The notes: generated by a model not told the origin, from the letters alone. Shown: positions 15,341 to 24,737, numbered from the stretch's first letter. The stretch is 34,160 nucleotides of DNA from Alphaproteobacteria bacterium (GCA_947478955.1 CANJXJ010000016.1:1-34160); one strand, 5' to 3'. Numbers and translations: made by a program.

Positions 15341-17187
15341 CCTTAATAAATAACTTAATCACCCCTCTTACTTTTTTAATTGATGCCCTTTTTGGTATTT
15401 TGGCAATTGTTTTAATAAAAAAAATTATTATAAAACAAAGTACAACCTTAGCAATTCCCTTTTTTGTAAGCGCTTTTGCCATTGCAACGCTTTTGTTTTT
15501 CTACCTCAACGACACCATAGCCATTGCTAACGTATGGTTGAATTCCCATCACAGCACACCGCTGCTTTATAAAATCGCTGGTGTGTGGGGCAACCATGAA
15601 GGGTCAATGTTATTATTTTATACATTCATGACTACATGGTCATGTTTGCATCTTCGTCAAACTGAAGCTATCAGGCTGAGCGCCTTTATTTTATTAGCGG
15701 TTGGTGGCTATGTGTATTTACAAGCTAACCCTTTTGAAATTTTGGCCATTAAAGCGGCAGCAGGACAAGATCTTAACCCGGCGCTGCAAAACCCCTATTT
15801 AGCTATTCACCCCCCCATTTTATATGCTGGGCAAACTTTATGTTTTGTGCTTTGGATCTGGGCATGTGTTACCCCTGACCATCCAAAAATTCACCTTTAC
15901 ACACGTATATGTTTTGGATTAATTACTTTGGGGCTAGCTTTAGGCGCACGCTGGGCTTACGGAGAGCTTGGTTGGGGCGGATTTTGGTTTTGGGATCCGG
16001 TTGAAACCGTTTCATTGTTCCCGTGGCTTGCTATTGCTGCCGCTGTGCATACTACTAGTAAATGCACACCTTCAATCCATAGAATATGTTTACTTATATC
16101 ATTCCCTATGGTGATGCTGGGAATGACGTTGGTACGGTCTGGAGTGTTGGTATCAGTTCATAGCTTTGGTTTTGATTTGTATAACGGAATTTGGCTTGGG
16201 ACTTGCACATTAATTGTTTTTGCAATTTCTGGGTTAGTTTTTTATAAGAGTAAGTTTACTTGTTATCCAGAGTTTGCGAAGCAGCCGTCATTCAGAGAAG
16301 CCAGATGCAACGTCGGGATTCAAACGCAAGATGAACCCCTACACTGGACTGCACTCCTTCATAAGGCACAAAGACGATTAACCCCCAATAATTTGCACCC
16401 CCAAAATATATTTCGAACCCTTATACCCTTTAGTTTCCTTTGTGTTTTAGCAATTTTATGCACTCTAATATTGGGACCCGTAATCTTAAAAACTTGTTTT
16501 GCTAAGGACTTAGCTATCGATGAAAATTTTTTCCATCAATACATTAACCCTTATTTGCTGATATTATTAGTGTTTGCAGGTTTTACTCCACTAATGAAAG
16601 CCTATGGCTGGAGTTTTTTATGCGCTGTTCTTTGCGCAACATGTTGGAGTTTATTTGTGCAGCCTTATTTTCATTTTTTTGCTACATGCACAGCATTCGT
16701 TGGATTTTGGTTGATTTTAAGCGTAATCAATTCTCTTAAACATATTCTAGCACACGGCTTTATAGCTGCTCACCTAGGGGTTGGACTTTGCATTTTAGGC
16801 GCTAGCCATGGTGAAATATTTACCCTTAAACAAGAGTTTACTATATCGCAACTCCCTCTAACCTTTGCCTGCCACACAGTGAGCTACCTATCGCAAAACG
16901 TTATTGAAACACCCCAAGTAACCAAGGAAATTATAACACTCCTGGTGGGCGGGAAGCCCTTGAAACCTGAACGTCAACATTTCCATATCAGTAAAGTCAC
17001 CAAGCACCAACCCGCATGGGTTAACGTAGATCTCAATCATATTCATGCCACTGCCTTTGCTGATGGTGACATATGGAAAGTAGAGCTTATGGCAAAGCCA
17101 CTTATAAGCCTTTTTTGGTTAGGGATTGTTTTTGTGTTGCTCGGAATTGTAGTAAGCATGAGAGGTTATCTTAATAAAAGTGCTTGA
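15331..17187 (+). CDS. ccmF: Cytochrome c heme lyase subunit CcmF
   Basis: 618 aa multi-pass membrane protein of system I cytochrome c maturation, which receives heme from CcmE and attaches it to apocytochrome CXXCH sites. The diagnostic WWD motif is present (WAYGELGWGGFWFWDPVE, near residue 210-226), with WGNHEGSM early, the HPP loop (AIHPPILYAGQ) and LVRSGVLVSVHSF after it. Length is near the usual 640-660. No other ccm gene is adjacent, so the system is scattered, as in Rickettsiales. Start ATG lies inside the end of the DUF155 gene (10-bp overlap). Confidence 0.93.
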   Translation: MDLALINNLITPLTFLIDALFGILAIVLIKKIIIKQSTTLAIPFFVSAFAIATLLFFYLNDTIAIANVWLNSHHSTPLLYKIAGVWGNHEGSMLLFYTFMTTWSCLHLRQTEAIRLSAFILLAVGGYVYLQANPFEILAIKAAAGQDLNPALQNPYLAIHPPILYAGQTLCFVLWIWACVTPDHPKIHLYTRICFGLITLGLALGARWAYGELGWGGFWFWDPVETVSLFPWLAIAAAVHTTSKCTPSIHRICLLISFPMVMLGMTLVRSGVLVSVHSFGFDLYNGIWLGTCTLIVFAISGLVFYKSKFTCYPEFAKQPSFREARCNVGIQTQDEPLHWTALLHKAQRRLTPNNLHPQNIFRTLIPFSFLCVLAILCTLILGPVILKTCFAKDLAIDENFFHQYINPYLLILLVFAGFTPLMKAYGWSFLCAVLCATCWSLFVQPYFHFFATCTAFVGFWLILSVINSLKHILAHGFIAAHLGVGLCILGASHGEIFTLKQEFTISQLPLTFACHTVSYLSQNVIETPQVTKEIITLLVGGKPLKPERQHFHISKVTKHQPAWVNVDLNHIHATAFADGDIWKVELMAKPLISLFWLGIVFVLLGIVVSMRGYLNKSA

Positions 17188-17196
17188 AAGACAGGT

Positions 17197-17681
17197 CTAT
17201 TTTTTAAAATTATTAGTAATATCTTTAATTAACAAATACAACAGACACTCATTAAAAGGCGTTTGCATACATCCGAATTTTGGAAAAATGCTTTTGCAGA
17301 CTTATCTTTAGCATGAACAACAACGGCAAGAAGTCCAGCCACCTGCGCTGCCCTTAAGCTTTTTAAAAGTGCTTATTTGAGTAAAGCTTTCCCTAAACCT
17401 TTTCCCTGTTTACTTTTATCAACTGCAACTCTTGCTAAGAGGATTAAAGGAATATAATTTTTTTGCGCTGTAAAAGCAGATCCGTAAACCAACGTAAAAT
17501 AGCCAATAACACAGTTGGATACAACATATGTCCTTGCCCGTTGGTTTTTTTGATGTTGTAAAGCCTTTTCTAAGAGATATGTATTTAAAGAAACCATACC
17601 GTAATTAAATTGATCAACCGAATGAGTAGGCATAAGAAGAAGGGGCTCCACTCGAGAATTATTCATCCAATAGCTCATCAT
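17197..17681 (-). pseudogene. GNAT acetyltransferase toxin (TacT/AtaT type), broken
   Basis: The intact 102-codon start encodes a GNAT toxin: RTYVVSNCVIGYFTL, then ILLARVAVDKSKQGKGLGKALL, the acetyl-CoA loop. An in-frame TAA (17373-17375) follows, and the same frame continues as ALLKSLRAAQVAGLLAVVVH and AKDKSAKAFF. After that a single-base deletion near 17277-17284 shifts the frame; the next frame reads KFGCMQTPFNE and LLYLLIKDI to a TAG at 17197-17199. These are the expected last strands of the family. One nonsense change plus one frameshift make this a pseudogene. It overlaps its antitoxin by 23 bp and ends 10 bp from ccmF. Confidence 0.88.
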
Positions 17682-17943
17682 TATTTAGTAAGTTACTAAG
17701 CTCCGGTAGGATACGGGCAGGTTCGTCAATTGCTTTGCAAAACGCGTCCCACTGTTCAGGGCTCAATGAAAAATGCTATTGTTCAATAAGAAGCTCCTGA
17801 GCAGCGCTGAATGCTCTTTCCAGCACAAAACCTGAAAGCGTCATACTGCGTAGCTTTGCAGCCTGCAAAAGCACATTCTTCTGTTCTGAAGACACCCGTA
17901 ATTGTAGGGTTGATTCTTTTGTATTACTTCACGCTTTTTCCAT
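17659..17943 (-). pseudogene. DUF1778 (TacA-like) antitoxin, broken by two in-frame stops
   Basis: A single 95-codon frame reads like a DUF1778 ribbon-helix-helix antitoxin: STLQLRVSSEQKNVLLQAA, then LRSMTLSGFVLERA and FSLSPEQWDAFCKAIDEP. It is interrupted by TGA at codon 5 (17929-17931) and TAG at codon 56 (17776-17778) with no frameshift. With the adjacent GNAT pseudogene it forms a type II toxin-antitoxin module of the TacAT class that has decayed on both sides. Gene order antitoxin then toxin with overlap is standard for the class. Confidence 0.88.
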
Positions 17944-18234
17944 TAATATTACCTTAAATTTTGTCGTGTATCGCGCAGTCAGTATACAGCATATTAGGAT
18001 ATAGGAAGCAACTCTTTTTAAGAGGCAATATATTGTAATTAATTTGTAAATACACTTAGGTATTTCCATTAAATTAATTAAACATTTGGTTATCTATTTT
18101 TCATTCAATTTTTTTTGATTTTCGTTGTTTATTAAGACTACTTTCTAGTTTTCTTTATGTAATATAGTAATGAGCCAATTGTTCATCCCCCCTAATTTTG
18201 CTAGGGTTGTCGGGTCAACCTAATTGAATATCGC

Positions 18235-18801
18235 ATGGAATCGTTTTTAACATTTGTGCATGAGTGGGGCTACATTGCCGTTTTTCTTGGGGCAATTGTT
18301 GAAGGAGAAACAGTTATTCTAACAGCGTCTGCTCTAGCCGCATTAGGTTACCTTGATTTGTATAAGATTATGGCGATTACTTTTTGCACAACAGTTGTGG
18401 TTGATCAAGGGTTGTTCTTAATAGGTAGGCGCTATGGTCCAGGCTTTTTTGAGCGTTTTCCGAAGTTACGCCCACGTGCAGATCGGGCCTTTAGATTGCT
18501 CCATCGTTTTGATAAATGGTTTATTTTGTCATTTAGGTTTATTTATGGAATCAGGATTATCAGCCCTATAGTCATAGGAGCTGCAAATATTGAACACAAA
18601 CGCTTTGCTACATTAAATATACTATCAGCATTGATTTGGACAACGGTTAGTTGTTATAGCGGCTATATGATGGGCGATGTTCTTGAAAAACTTCTCAAGA
18701 ATTTAGAAATTGTAAAACACTACGTAATGATAGGGCTAGGCGTAGCTGCCTTGGCAGCAGCTGTTTTTTGGATATGGAAAAAATACAAGAAGGGTATCTA
18801 A
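18235..18801 (+). CDS. DedA family membrane protein
   Basis: 188 aa polytopic inner-membrane protein of the DedA/VTT (SNARE-associated) family. Visible marks are FLGAIVEGETVILTASALAALG near the N-terminus, GRRYG, the basic motif SFRFIYGIRIISPIVIGAA, and a C-terminal membrane helix before a Lys-rich end. DedA proteins are linked to membrane potential maintenance and recycling of polyprenyl or phospholipid carriers. Convergent with prfB: the stop codons overlap by 4 bp, leaving no room for a terminator. Upstream is about 290 bp of AT-rich DNA with no gene I can identify. Confidence 0.88.
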   Translation: MESFLTFVHEWGYIAVFLGAIVEGETVILTASALAALGYLDLYKIMAITFCTTVVVDQGLFLIGRRYGPGFFERFPKLRPRADRAFRLLHRFDKWFILSFRFIYGIRIISPIVIGAANIEHKRFATLNILSALIWTTVSCYSGYMMGDVLEKLLKNLEIVKHYVMIGLGVAALAAAVFWIWKKYKKGI

Positions 18802-19905
18802 TCGCCCTCGCCCACGCGCTGCGCAAGACTTGCTTCTAAGAACGCGTCAATATCCCCATCAAGTACCCCTTGGGCATTACCCTTTTCTACGCTGGTACGA
18901 TTATCTTTTACTAATTGATATGGCTGCAGCACGTATGAGCGAATCTGATGTCCCCACCCAATATCTGTTTTTGAGCTAGCGGTGGCATTAAGCTTAGCTT
19001 CTCGTTCACGAAGCTCTAATTCATAAAGTCGGGCACGCAACATGGCATAAGCTTGCGCACGATTGCGATGCTGTGAACGGTCACTTTGGCATTGCACCGC
19101 AATATTAGTTGGAAGGTGAGTGATGCGAATCGCACTTTCTGTTTTGTTAACATGCTGCCCTCCTGCCCCTGACGCCCTATAGGTATCGATTCTTAAGTCT
19201 TTTTCTTCAATTTGAATATCAATATTGTCATCAATTTCTGGATATACCCAAACGGAAGCAAAACTTGTATGTCGGCGGGCATTTGAATCATAGGGAGAAA
19301 TACGCACTAATCGGTGCACCCCGCTTTCAGTTTTAAGCCACCCATAAGCCCTAAACCCATTAACCTTAATGGTGATTGATTTTACGCCAGCTTCCTCTCC
19401 GGGATTTTCATCTAATATTTCAAGCTTATAGCCTTTGCTATCGGCCCAACGCATGTACATGCGCGAAAGCATTTCCGCCCAGTCTTGGGCTTCGGTGCCC
19501 CCAGCACCTGCATTAATTTCGATAAAAGCATTATTAGAATCTGCTTCACCAGATAATAGACTTTCTAATTGTAGCTTAAGAGCCCTAGCACATAAGGCAT
19601 CTAACTCTTTTTCAGCTTCTGCTTCAACATCAGGTGCTTGCTCAGCTTCAGCTAATTCAATTAAGGTTACCGCATCCTCAAGTGATTGACTTAATTCAGT
19701 AACACGACCTAAGGCTGATTTTAAATCTTCTCGTTCTTTTAAAAGTTTCTGAGCTGCTGCGGGAGCATCCCACAAAGTGGGTGATTCAGCTTGATTATTA
19801 AGATCAGCTAAGGTTTTTTGAGCAACATCCCAGTCAAAGATGCCTCCTCAGCAAACCCAGTGCTTGGCTAATCTGATTAATTTTATGAAGATGTTCGGCT
19901 TTCAT
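18798..19905 (-). CDS. prfB: Peptide chain release factor 2 (programmed +1 frameshift)
   Basis: RF2 of about 368 aa, made from two frames. The first 23 codons (ATG at 19905) read MKAEHLHKINQISQALGLLR and RHL, then an in-frame TGA. After a +1 shift the sequence continues DWDVAQKTLADLN into the main frame. GAGGQHVNKTES (GGQ at about 248-250 of the full protein) is the peptidyl-tRNA hydrolysis motif. The stop-codon recognition motif reads SPY rather than SPF, which I believe is common in alphaproteobacteria. RF2 ends translation at UGA and UAA. Divergent from divL, and overlaps dedA by 4 bp at the stop. Confidence 0.95.
19833..19848 (-). promoter_or_regulatory. prfB: RF2 autoregulatory frameshift site
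   Basis: On the minus strand the site reads AGGAGG CAT CTT TGA C. This is the canonical arrangement: an internal Shine-Dalgarno sequence three nucleotides before the slippery CTT, then UGA followed by C, a weak termination context. Low RF2 lets ribosomes shift +1 and make more RF2. Confidence 0.95.
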
Positions 19906-20007
19906 GAACCATAGAATAATGACTCTTTCGTTTTAAAGCAACTTAAAATGCCCCCTTTGCAATGGCTCAATGCCAAGCTAGGATAAATAAAAAAGCATCT
20001 GATAGTT

Positions 20008-22365
20008 TTGGCTGAACTCTGGACACTCATCGCATTTGTTTTGCTTATTGCCTTAGTTGTTTTAGGCGTCTGCTATAGACGTGTTTTATTCCAAAAAAAG
20101 GCCGCTGAGGCGAACCTAAGTGCACATCGAATTCTTATCCACCACCTCCCCTTTTCATGGGTCTGCTGGTACGTAGGTGAAGATCAGGTCATTGCATCCC
20201 AAAGCTTTTTGAAATTACTTGGGATTGATGATCAGCGTACTTTTGGACTGCCGGATGTGTTTCGTCTTTTTGGACAATCGTCCTTAAGCCAGTTTCAACG
20301 TGCTTTACAGCACCTGTACGCCTATGGCGGAGAATTTAGCTTACAGCTTACAATTGAACACCCCCTTGAGCGAGAATTAGTAGTGAACGGCTCCATGATT
20401 GGATTTGAGCATTACGAACATATTTTTTCAAAAGGAGCTGATACAAACAAGCGACTCATCATTTTAAGCTTACAAGATGTAACAGCCACCTCAAGTGATT
20501 TGCGTCGTCAGCAACGACAATTTATCGAATTTGAACATGAGCTCGACATGCTAAGGCAATATATTGATCATATTCCGATTGCCATTTGGTTTAGAGATCT
20601 GCAAGGGCGTATTCGTCATTGTAATAGTTTCTACGCAAAAACATTGGAAACTTCCCCTTCAAGAATTGTCGCTGAAAGCATTGAACTTATTAAAAGACCT
20701 GCTGGCATCTCCCTTGACATAAACGAGCCCACCATAAGCCAGCAACATGCAGTGATCAGTGGTCAACGAAAGCTTTTGGAAATTCAAGAAATTCCTATTC
20801 CTAAAAAAGGTAGTATCGGTTTTGCCCGTGATATTACTGAAGTAGAAGTCTGGGAAAGTGAGCGTCAGCGCACTGATCAAACCCAGCGGGAAATTTTAGA
20901 AAATCTTTCAAACTCAATAGCAATTTTTGCATCTGATACGCGCCTACAATATTTTAATTCAGCGTATTTAAAAATGTTTCAATTTCAAGAAGCATTTTTG
21001 TATGGCAGGCCTCGTTTTGGAGATATATTGGAAGATTTGAGAAAACGCCGAAAAATGCAAGAGGTTCCCGATTTTACTAAGCATAAAGAAAGACGGAATG
21101 CTTTATTCAATACAATTTTTGAGCCTATTCATGAAATTCACCATCAGCCCGATGGAGCATTTTTAAAGGCAACAATTTGCCCTCATGCTTTAGGGGGGAT
21201 TTTAATTATTTTTGAAGATATTACTGATAAATTAGCCCTGGAAAGAGGATATAAAACTCTTTTAGCTGTTCAAAAAGAAACCATTGATAACCTGCACGAA
21301 GGCTTGGCGGTGGTAGGCAGTGATTTGCGTTTGCGTCTTTGCAACAAGGCCTTTAGTGCACTTTTAAAACTCGAAGCAGAACAGTGCAAAACAGGCACTC
21401 ATGTGACTGATATTTTGCAGGCTGCCAAACCATTAATGTATGAAGAGTCATTTATCTTTTGGAAAACGCATCTGTACGAACTGTGCGAAAACCGTACGCC
21501 GTTTACTGAATTGCTTGATTCAGTTAATAGTTTGAAAATTCAGATTTCTTATATCCCTCTTCCAGATGGTTCTCATTTATTTAGTTTTGTGGATATTTCA
21601 GACAGGTGGAAATTTGAACAAACGATTAGGGAACGTAATGAGGCTTTAGAACAAGCTGATCGATTGAAAACTGATTTTATTTCCCATGTTTCCTATGAAC
21701 TGCGGGCACCGCTTAATACCATTGCAGGTTTTATTGACATTTTACGTAACCAATATTTTGGCCCGTTAAACGAACGTCAGGTTGATTATTGCCAAGGTAT
21801 ATCAGAAGCTAGCCAAAAACTGATGCAGTTGATTAGCGATATGATAGACTTAGCAAGCATAGAAGCTGGAAAGCTTGCCCTGCACTATCATGATATTGAA
21901 CTGCCAAAGTTCCTTGAATCCTGTGCTGCTTTAATTAAAAACCGTGCTTATGATCAAGGGGTTGAATTGTCCGTTGTTAATAACACTAACATTGATGTGT
22001 TTAATGGCGATGAAAAGCGCTTAAAGCATGTGATGTTTAATTTGTTAAGCAATGCCTTGAAATTTACTTTGCCTGGCGGGCGCATTAGTATTATTGCGTT
22101 TCATGTCGACGATCAGCCCGACATGCTTGGGTTATGTGTATCCGATAGCGGTGTGGGCATTAGTGCAACAGACCAACAAAAAATCTTTGATATGTTTGAA
22201 CATGGCTCGCGGTTACATACGGCTAAAAAGGGCGCGGGTCTTGGGCTGCCGTTGGTGAAACGTTTGATTGAGCTACATCAGGGCCAAGTATATATAGCTT
22301 CAAAGGTTAATGAAGGAACTCAGGTAATTTGTCATTTGCCGATTCAACAACCCATATTAATGTAG
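20008..22365 (+). CDS. divL: DivL-type sensor kinase homologue (tyrosine at the phosphoacceptor site)
   Basis: 785 aa from a TTG at 20008; an in-frame stop lies 24 bp upstream and no ATG fits. Order: one N-terminal membrane helix (TLIAFVLLIALVVLGV), several PAS-like modules (about 40-540), a dimerisation domain and a full HATPase domain (NLLSNALKF, SDSGVGI, GAGLGLPLVKRL). The H-box reads SYELRAPLNT with Tyr563 where histidine kinases have His. That substitution, the PAS-rich layout and the length (769 aa in Caulobacter) identify DivL, which controls the CckA-ChpT-CtrA phosphorelay and binds DivK. No receiver domain is present. Divergent from prfB. Confidence 0.85.
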   Translation: MAELWTLIAFVLLIALVVLGVCYRRVLFQKKAAEANLSAHRILIHHLPFSWVCWYVGEDQVIASQSFLKLLGIDDQRTFGLPDVFRLFGQSSLSQFQRALQHLYAYGGEFSLQLTIEHPLERELVVNGSMIGFEHYEHIFSKGADTNKRLIILSLQDVTATSSDLRRQQRQFIEFEHELDMLRQYIDHIPIAIWFRDLQGRIRHCNSFYAKTLETSPSRIVAESIELIKRPAGISLDINEPTISQQHAVISGQRKLLEIQEIPIPKKGSIGFARDITEVEVWESERQRTDQTQREILENLSNSIAIFASDTRLQYFNSAYLKMFQFQEAFLYGRPRFGDILEDLRKRRKMQEVPDFTKHKERRNALFNTIFEPIHEIHHQPDGAFLKATICPHALGGILIIFEDITDKLALERGYKTLLAVQKETIDNLHEGLAVVGSDLRLRLCNKAFSALLKLEAEQCKTGTHVTDILQAAKPLMYEESFIFWKTHLYELCENRTPFTELLDSVNSLKIQISYIPLPDGSHLFSFVDISDRWKFEQTIRERNEALEQADRLKTDFISHVSYELRAPLNTIAGFIDILRNQYFGPLNERQVDYCQGISEASQKLMQLISDMIDLASIEAGKLALHYHDIELPKFLESCAALIKNRAYDQGVELSVVNNTNIDVFNGDEKRLKHVMFNLLSNALKFTLPGGRISIIAFHVDDQPDMLGLCVSDSGVGISATDQQKIFDMFEHGSRLHTAKKGAGLGLPLVKRLIELHQGQVYIASKVNEGTQVICHLPIQQPILM

Positions 22366-22452
22366 CTCACTCGATTCATCTTACGGAGGAAAACAACCAC
22401 CATTAATCATTCCGGTGAAAGGTGAGAGCTATCCTATAGAATTAAAGGGCGT

Positions 22453-22620
22453 CTAAAAATCCTTCCAAAATTCTGGATCACCTAGAATTTTCCAAAATGG
22501 ATCACCCAGATCATCGGTTTGCAAATGCACTACAGTACTCTCAATTCTGTTAGCTTCATCAACTACACTGCCTACTGCTAAAGATACAGCACGAGGCGAA
22601 ACACCCCCTAAAAGAGGCAT
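22453..22620 (-). CDS. Small 55-aa ORF downstream of ctaA, unknown
   Basis: ATG at 22620 opens 55 codons, 13 bp after the ctaA stop, ending DPFWKILGDPEFWKDF. The tail contains two similar units, GDPFWKIL and GDPEFWKDF, which gives it a protein-like rather than random look. The ribosome binding site is poor (AAGAG very close to the ATG). No family recognised. If real it is in an operon with ctaA. Confidence 0.35.
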   Translation of the reverse strand: MPLLGGVSPRAVSLAVGSVVDEANRIESTVVHLQTDDLGDPFWKILGDPEFWKDF

Positions 22621-22633
22621 TGCTCTTTTTTAA

Positions 22634-23662
22634 TCAATCTGTGTTTCGTTTTAGCATTTCGCGGGGGCTGTGCTCGAGAAGGACAGGATATTTGAATAAC
22701 TTCTTCTTAGCACAAGGCGCCACTCCCCAAGCGGTTTTTAAAGCCACTAACCATACGACCATTGCCCATGCTTGATGCGCTAGGGCAGCGTGCAAAGGAA
22801 CCATGAACAACAAAGTTATAATTCCAAGCACTACTTGAATGCTAAGTTTGATAGTAATTAGTCGATAAGTATTTCCATAAATTCCCCATAAAATTGCCGC
22901 GTAGATGAGCGTTGTAAAAGCCAGCGCCCGATGCATCCACTGCACGGTGGCAGGGTTATTGATGAAATTTTTCCAAAGAGGTTGATAAAAATTCCACTCA
23001 TCGGGAATCCATTGTCCTTCCATCAACGGAAAGGTGTTATACATTAATCCCGCCTTCAGCCCTGCCACATATGCACCATAGACGATTGTTAAACCAATCA
23101 GCCCTAGCAATATTAAACCTTTGAGACTTACTTTTTTAAATACTTTTCCCTGATATCGCCACAAGCTCCTAGCCAAAACGGACAGGATAACAAATGCCAT
23201 TATCAAATGGATGCATAAACGAATGTGGCTAACAGAAGGGTCAGCCTTTAACCCGCTTTTGACCATCCACCAACCAATCACCCCTTGTATACCGCCTAAG
23301 GCAAATACAATAGCAATACGCCCTTTTAACCAATTAGGGATACTTTTAAATAAAAAAAACATCGGCAACAGCGCTAGAAATCCAACTAGCCGCCCCAACA
23401 AACGGTGTCCATATTCCCACCAATAAATAGATTTGAACTCATTCAGTTCCATTCCTTTGTTAACATGCTTGTATTCCGGCGTTTGCTTGTATAAATCAAA
23501 TTCGTTATCCCACGCACTTTGAGAGAATGGCGGCAATATATGTAAGGGTTTCCATTCCACCATAGAAAGGCCTGAATGGGTAAGGCGTGTTGCACCACCA
23601 ACGATGACCATCAGCATTACCGCAAGCATTAAAGATTTTAACCAGGTTGAAATATAAGCCAT
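22634..23662 (-). CDS. ctaA: Heme A synthase (COX15/CtaA type 2)
   Basis: 342 aa from the ATG at 23662 (MAYISTWLK); a TTG at 23704 would add 14 residues, but the shorter form fits family members, where the first helix starts within about 10 residues. Eight membrane helices. Signature segments: VIVGGATRLTHSGLSMVEWKP, the His-bearing EYGHRLLGR, SHIRLCIHL, QWMHRALAF and LAHQAWA, supplying heme ligands. It oxidises heme O to heme A for aa3-type cytochrome oxidase and implies a heme A oxidase in this organism. No ctaB or cox genes are adjacent. Confidence 0.93.
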   Translation of the reverse strand: MAYISTWLKSLMLAVMLMVIVGGATRLTHSGLSMVEWKPLHILPPFSQSAWDNEFDLYKQTPEYKHVNKGMELNEFKSIYWWEYGHRLLGRLVGFLALLPMFFLFKSIPNWLKGRIAIVFALGGIQGVIGWWMVKSGLKADPSVSHIRLCIHLIMAFVILSVLARSLWRYQGKVFKKVSLKGLILLGLIGLTIVYGAYVAGLKAGLMYNTFPLMEGQWIPDEWNFYQPLWKNFINNPATVQWMHRALAFTTLIYAAILWGIYGNTYRLITIKLSIQVVLGIITLLFMVPLHAALAHQAWAMVVWLVALKTAWGVAPCAKKKLFKYPVLLEHSPREMLKRNTD

Positions 23663-23900
23663 AGGAAAATTTTTTAAATTTTGACTCAAGCGTAAGGCGT
23701 TCAATGACTTTGGGCAAGTAGGTTCATTTTTGAATGCTGGGCATACTGGGCATTATATACTTCAAAAAAAACCACCTGCATTACAGGCCTTTTCAAGACT
23801 AAAGAACGATGCTACTTCTGCTGTCATCAAGGTCTCACTAATTTGAATCCATTGCAAATCTCAGCTACAGTGGGGAAAAATAAAAATTGGACTTTTCTTT

Positions 23901-24200
23901 ATGGTAATCTTAGCGCCACTTCTTAACGTTCTACATGATTTGCTTAGCTTGTATAAACTAGGGCTTGCTATCTATATTATCTTAGGTTGGCTTGAAGCAT
24001 TTGATGTTATTAATAAATATAATTCAGTAGTGTATAGCATTCATAATTTTCTTCAAAGTATTACTGAGCCTGTGCTAGCACCGATTCGCAGAATCATTCC
24101 GCCCATTAGTGGATGGGATTTATCACCTATTGCCCTATTTTTTATTATTTATTTTTTTCAAGGCGTACTATTGGAAATTTTAAAAAGATTCCCATCTTAA
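23901..24200 (+). CDS. YggT family membrane protein
   Basis: 99 aa with two hydrophobic domains separated by the conserved loop ITEPVLAPIRRIIPPISGWDLSPI, which defines the YggT family. Members are small inner-membrane proteins linked to osmotic tolerance or cell-division site organisation; function is not settled. Normal length. It precedes rbfA on the same strand by about 100 bp. The 240 bp upstream contain no gene. Confidence 0.9.
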   Translation: MVILAPLLNVLHDLLSLYKLGLAIYIILGWLEAFDVINKYNSVVYSIHNFLQSITEPVLAPIRRIIPPISGWDLSPIALFFIIYFFQGVLLEILKRFPS

Positions 24201-24296
24201 TATAAACAGCTATATTTTTAGACATTAAATGATCCCGGTAGGCTACTATACCAAGTCCGGCATCTCTAGTACGATAAGCACACGCCAGGAGAATAT

Positions 24297-24728
24297 ATGT
24301 TAAAACTTTTTACCCCAACAAAAGCCCCAAGCCACCGTCAAGAGCGGGTTGCTGAAGAGGTGAAATTTTTATTAAGCCAACAATTGCAACGGGACAGCTT
24401 ACCTATTGAACGTGATGAGAATGATAATTTATTGAAGCCTCAAGCGCCTATTACCATTACTGAGCTAAGCGTATCGCCTGATTTACGTCATGCTCAAATT
24501 GGAGTTATGCCCTTAGGTGGTATTGGTCAAGAAACAGTTGCTAAATATTTAAAGGTAAACTCTTGGTATTTGCGTAAGTTTTTAGCAAAACAGTTAAAAA
24601 CAAGGATTGCTCCTGAATTGCACTTTTTTTTGGATGATCATTTTGACCAAGCAGCAAAAATTGACGCACTTATTGTGAAAATTCACAATAAAGAAAGAAC
24701 TAATGGAGCAGAACCCTCTGTGGACTAA
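24297..24728 (+). CDS. rbfA: Ribosome-binding factor A
   Basis: 143 aa KH-type factor for late 30S maturation (16S 5' end and helix 1). RQERVAEEVKFLLSQQL, ITELSVSPDLRHAQIGVMPLGG and the region APELHFFLDDHFDQAAKIDALI follow the family pattern. A good AGGAG site lies 7 nt before the ATG. rbfA usually follows infB; here it is separate, which fits a rearranged genome. Confidence 0.92.
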   Translation: MLKLFTPTKAPSHRQERVAEEVKFLLSQQLQRDSLPIERDENDNLLKPQAPITITELSVSPDLRHAQIGVMPLGGIGQETVAKYLKVNSWYLRKFLAKQLKTRIAPELHFFLDDHFDQAAKIDALIVKIHNKERTNGAEPSVD

Positions 24729-24737
24729 TTTTGTAGT

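Noticed and set aside
17929-17931. In-frame TGA of the antitoxin as a recoded sense codon
   Set aside because: The same module also has in-frame TAG and TAA and a frameshift, so decay explains it better; RF2, which reads UGA, is encoded in this window.
17943-17957. TTAA-N7-TTAA overlapping the antitoxin pseudogene start
   Set aside because: In DNA this AT-rich about three such patterns are expected per window by chance, and this one overlaps a dead gene's start codon with no promoter elements placed around it.
18798-19775. Apparent 325-aa RF2 starting at TTG 19775
   Set aside because: The real gene starts at ATG 19905 and reaches this frame through the programmed +1 shift.
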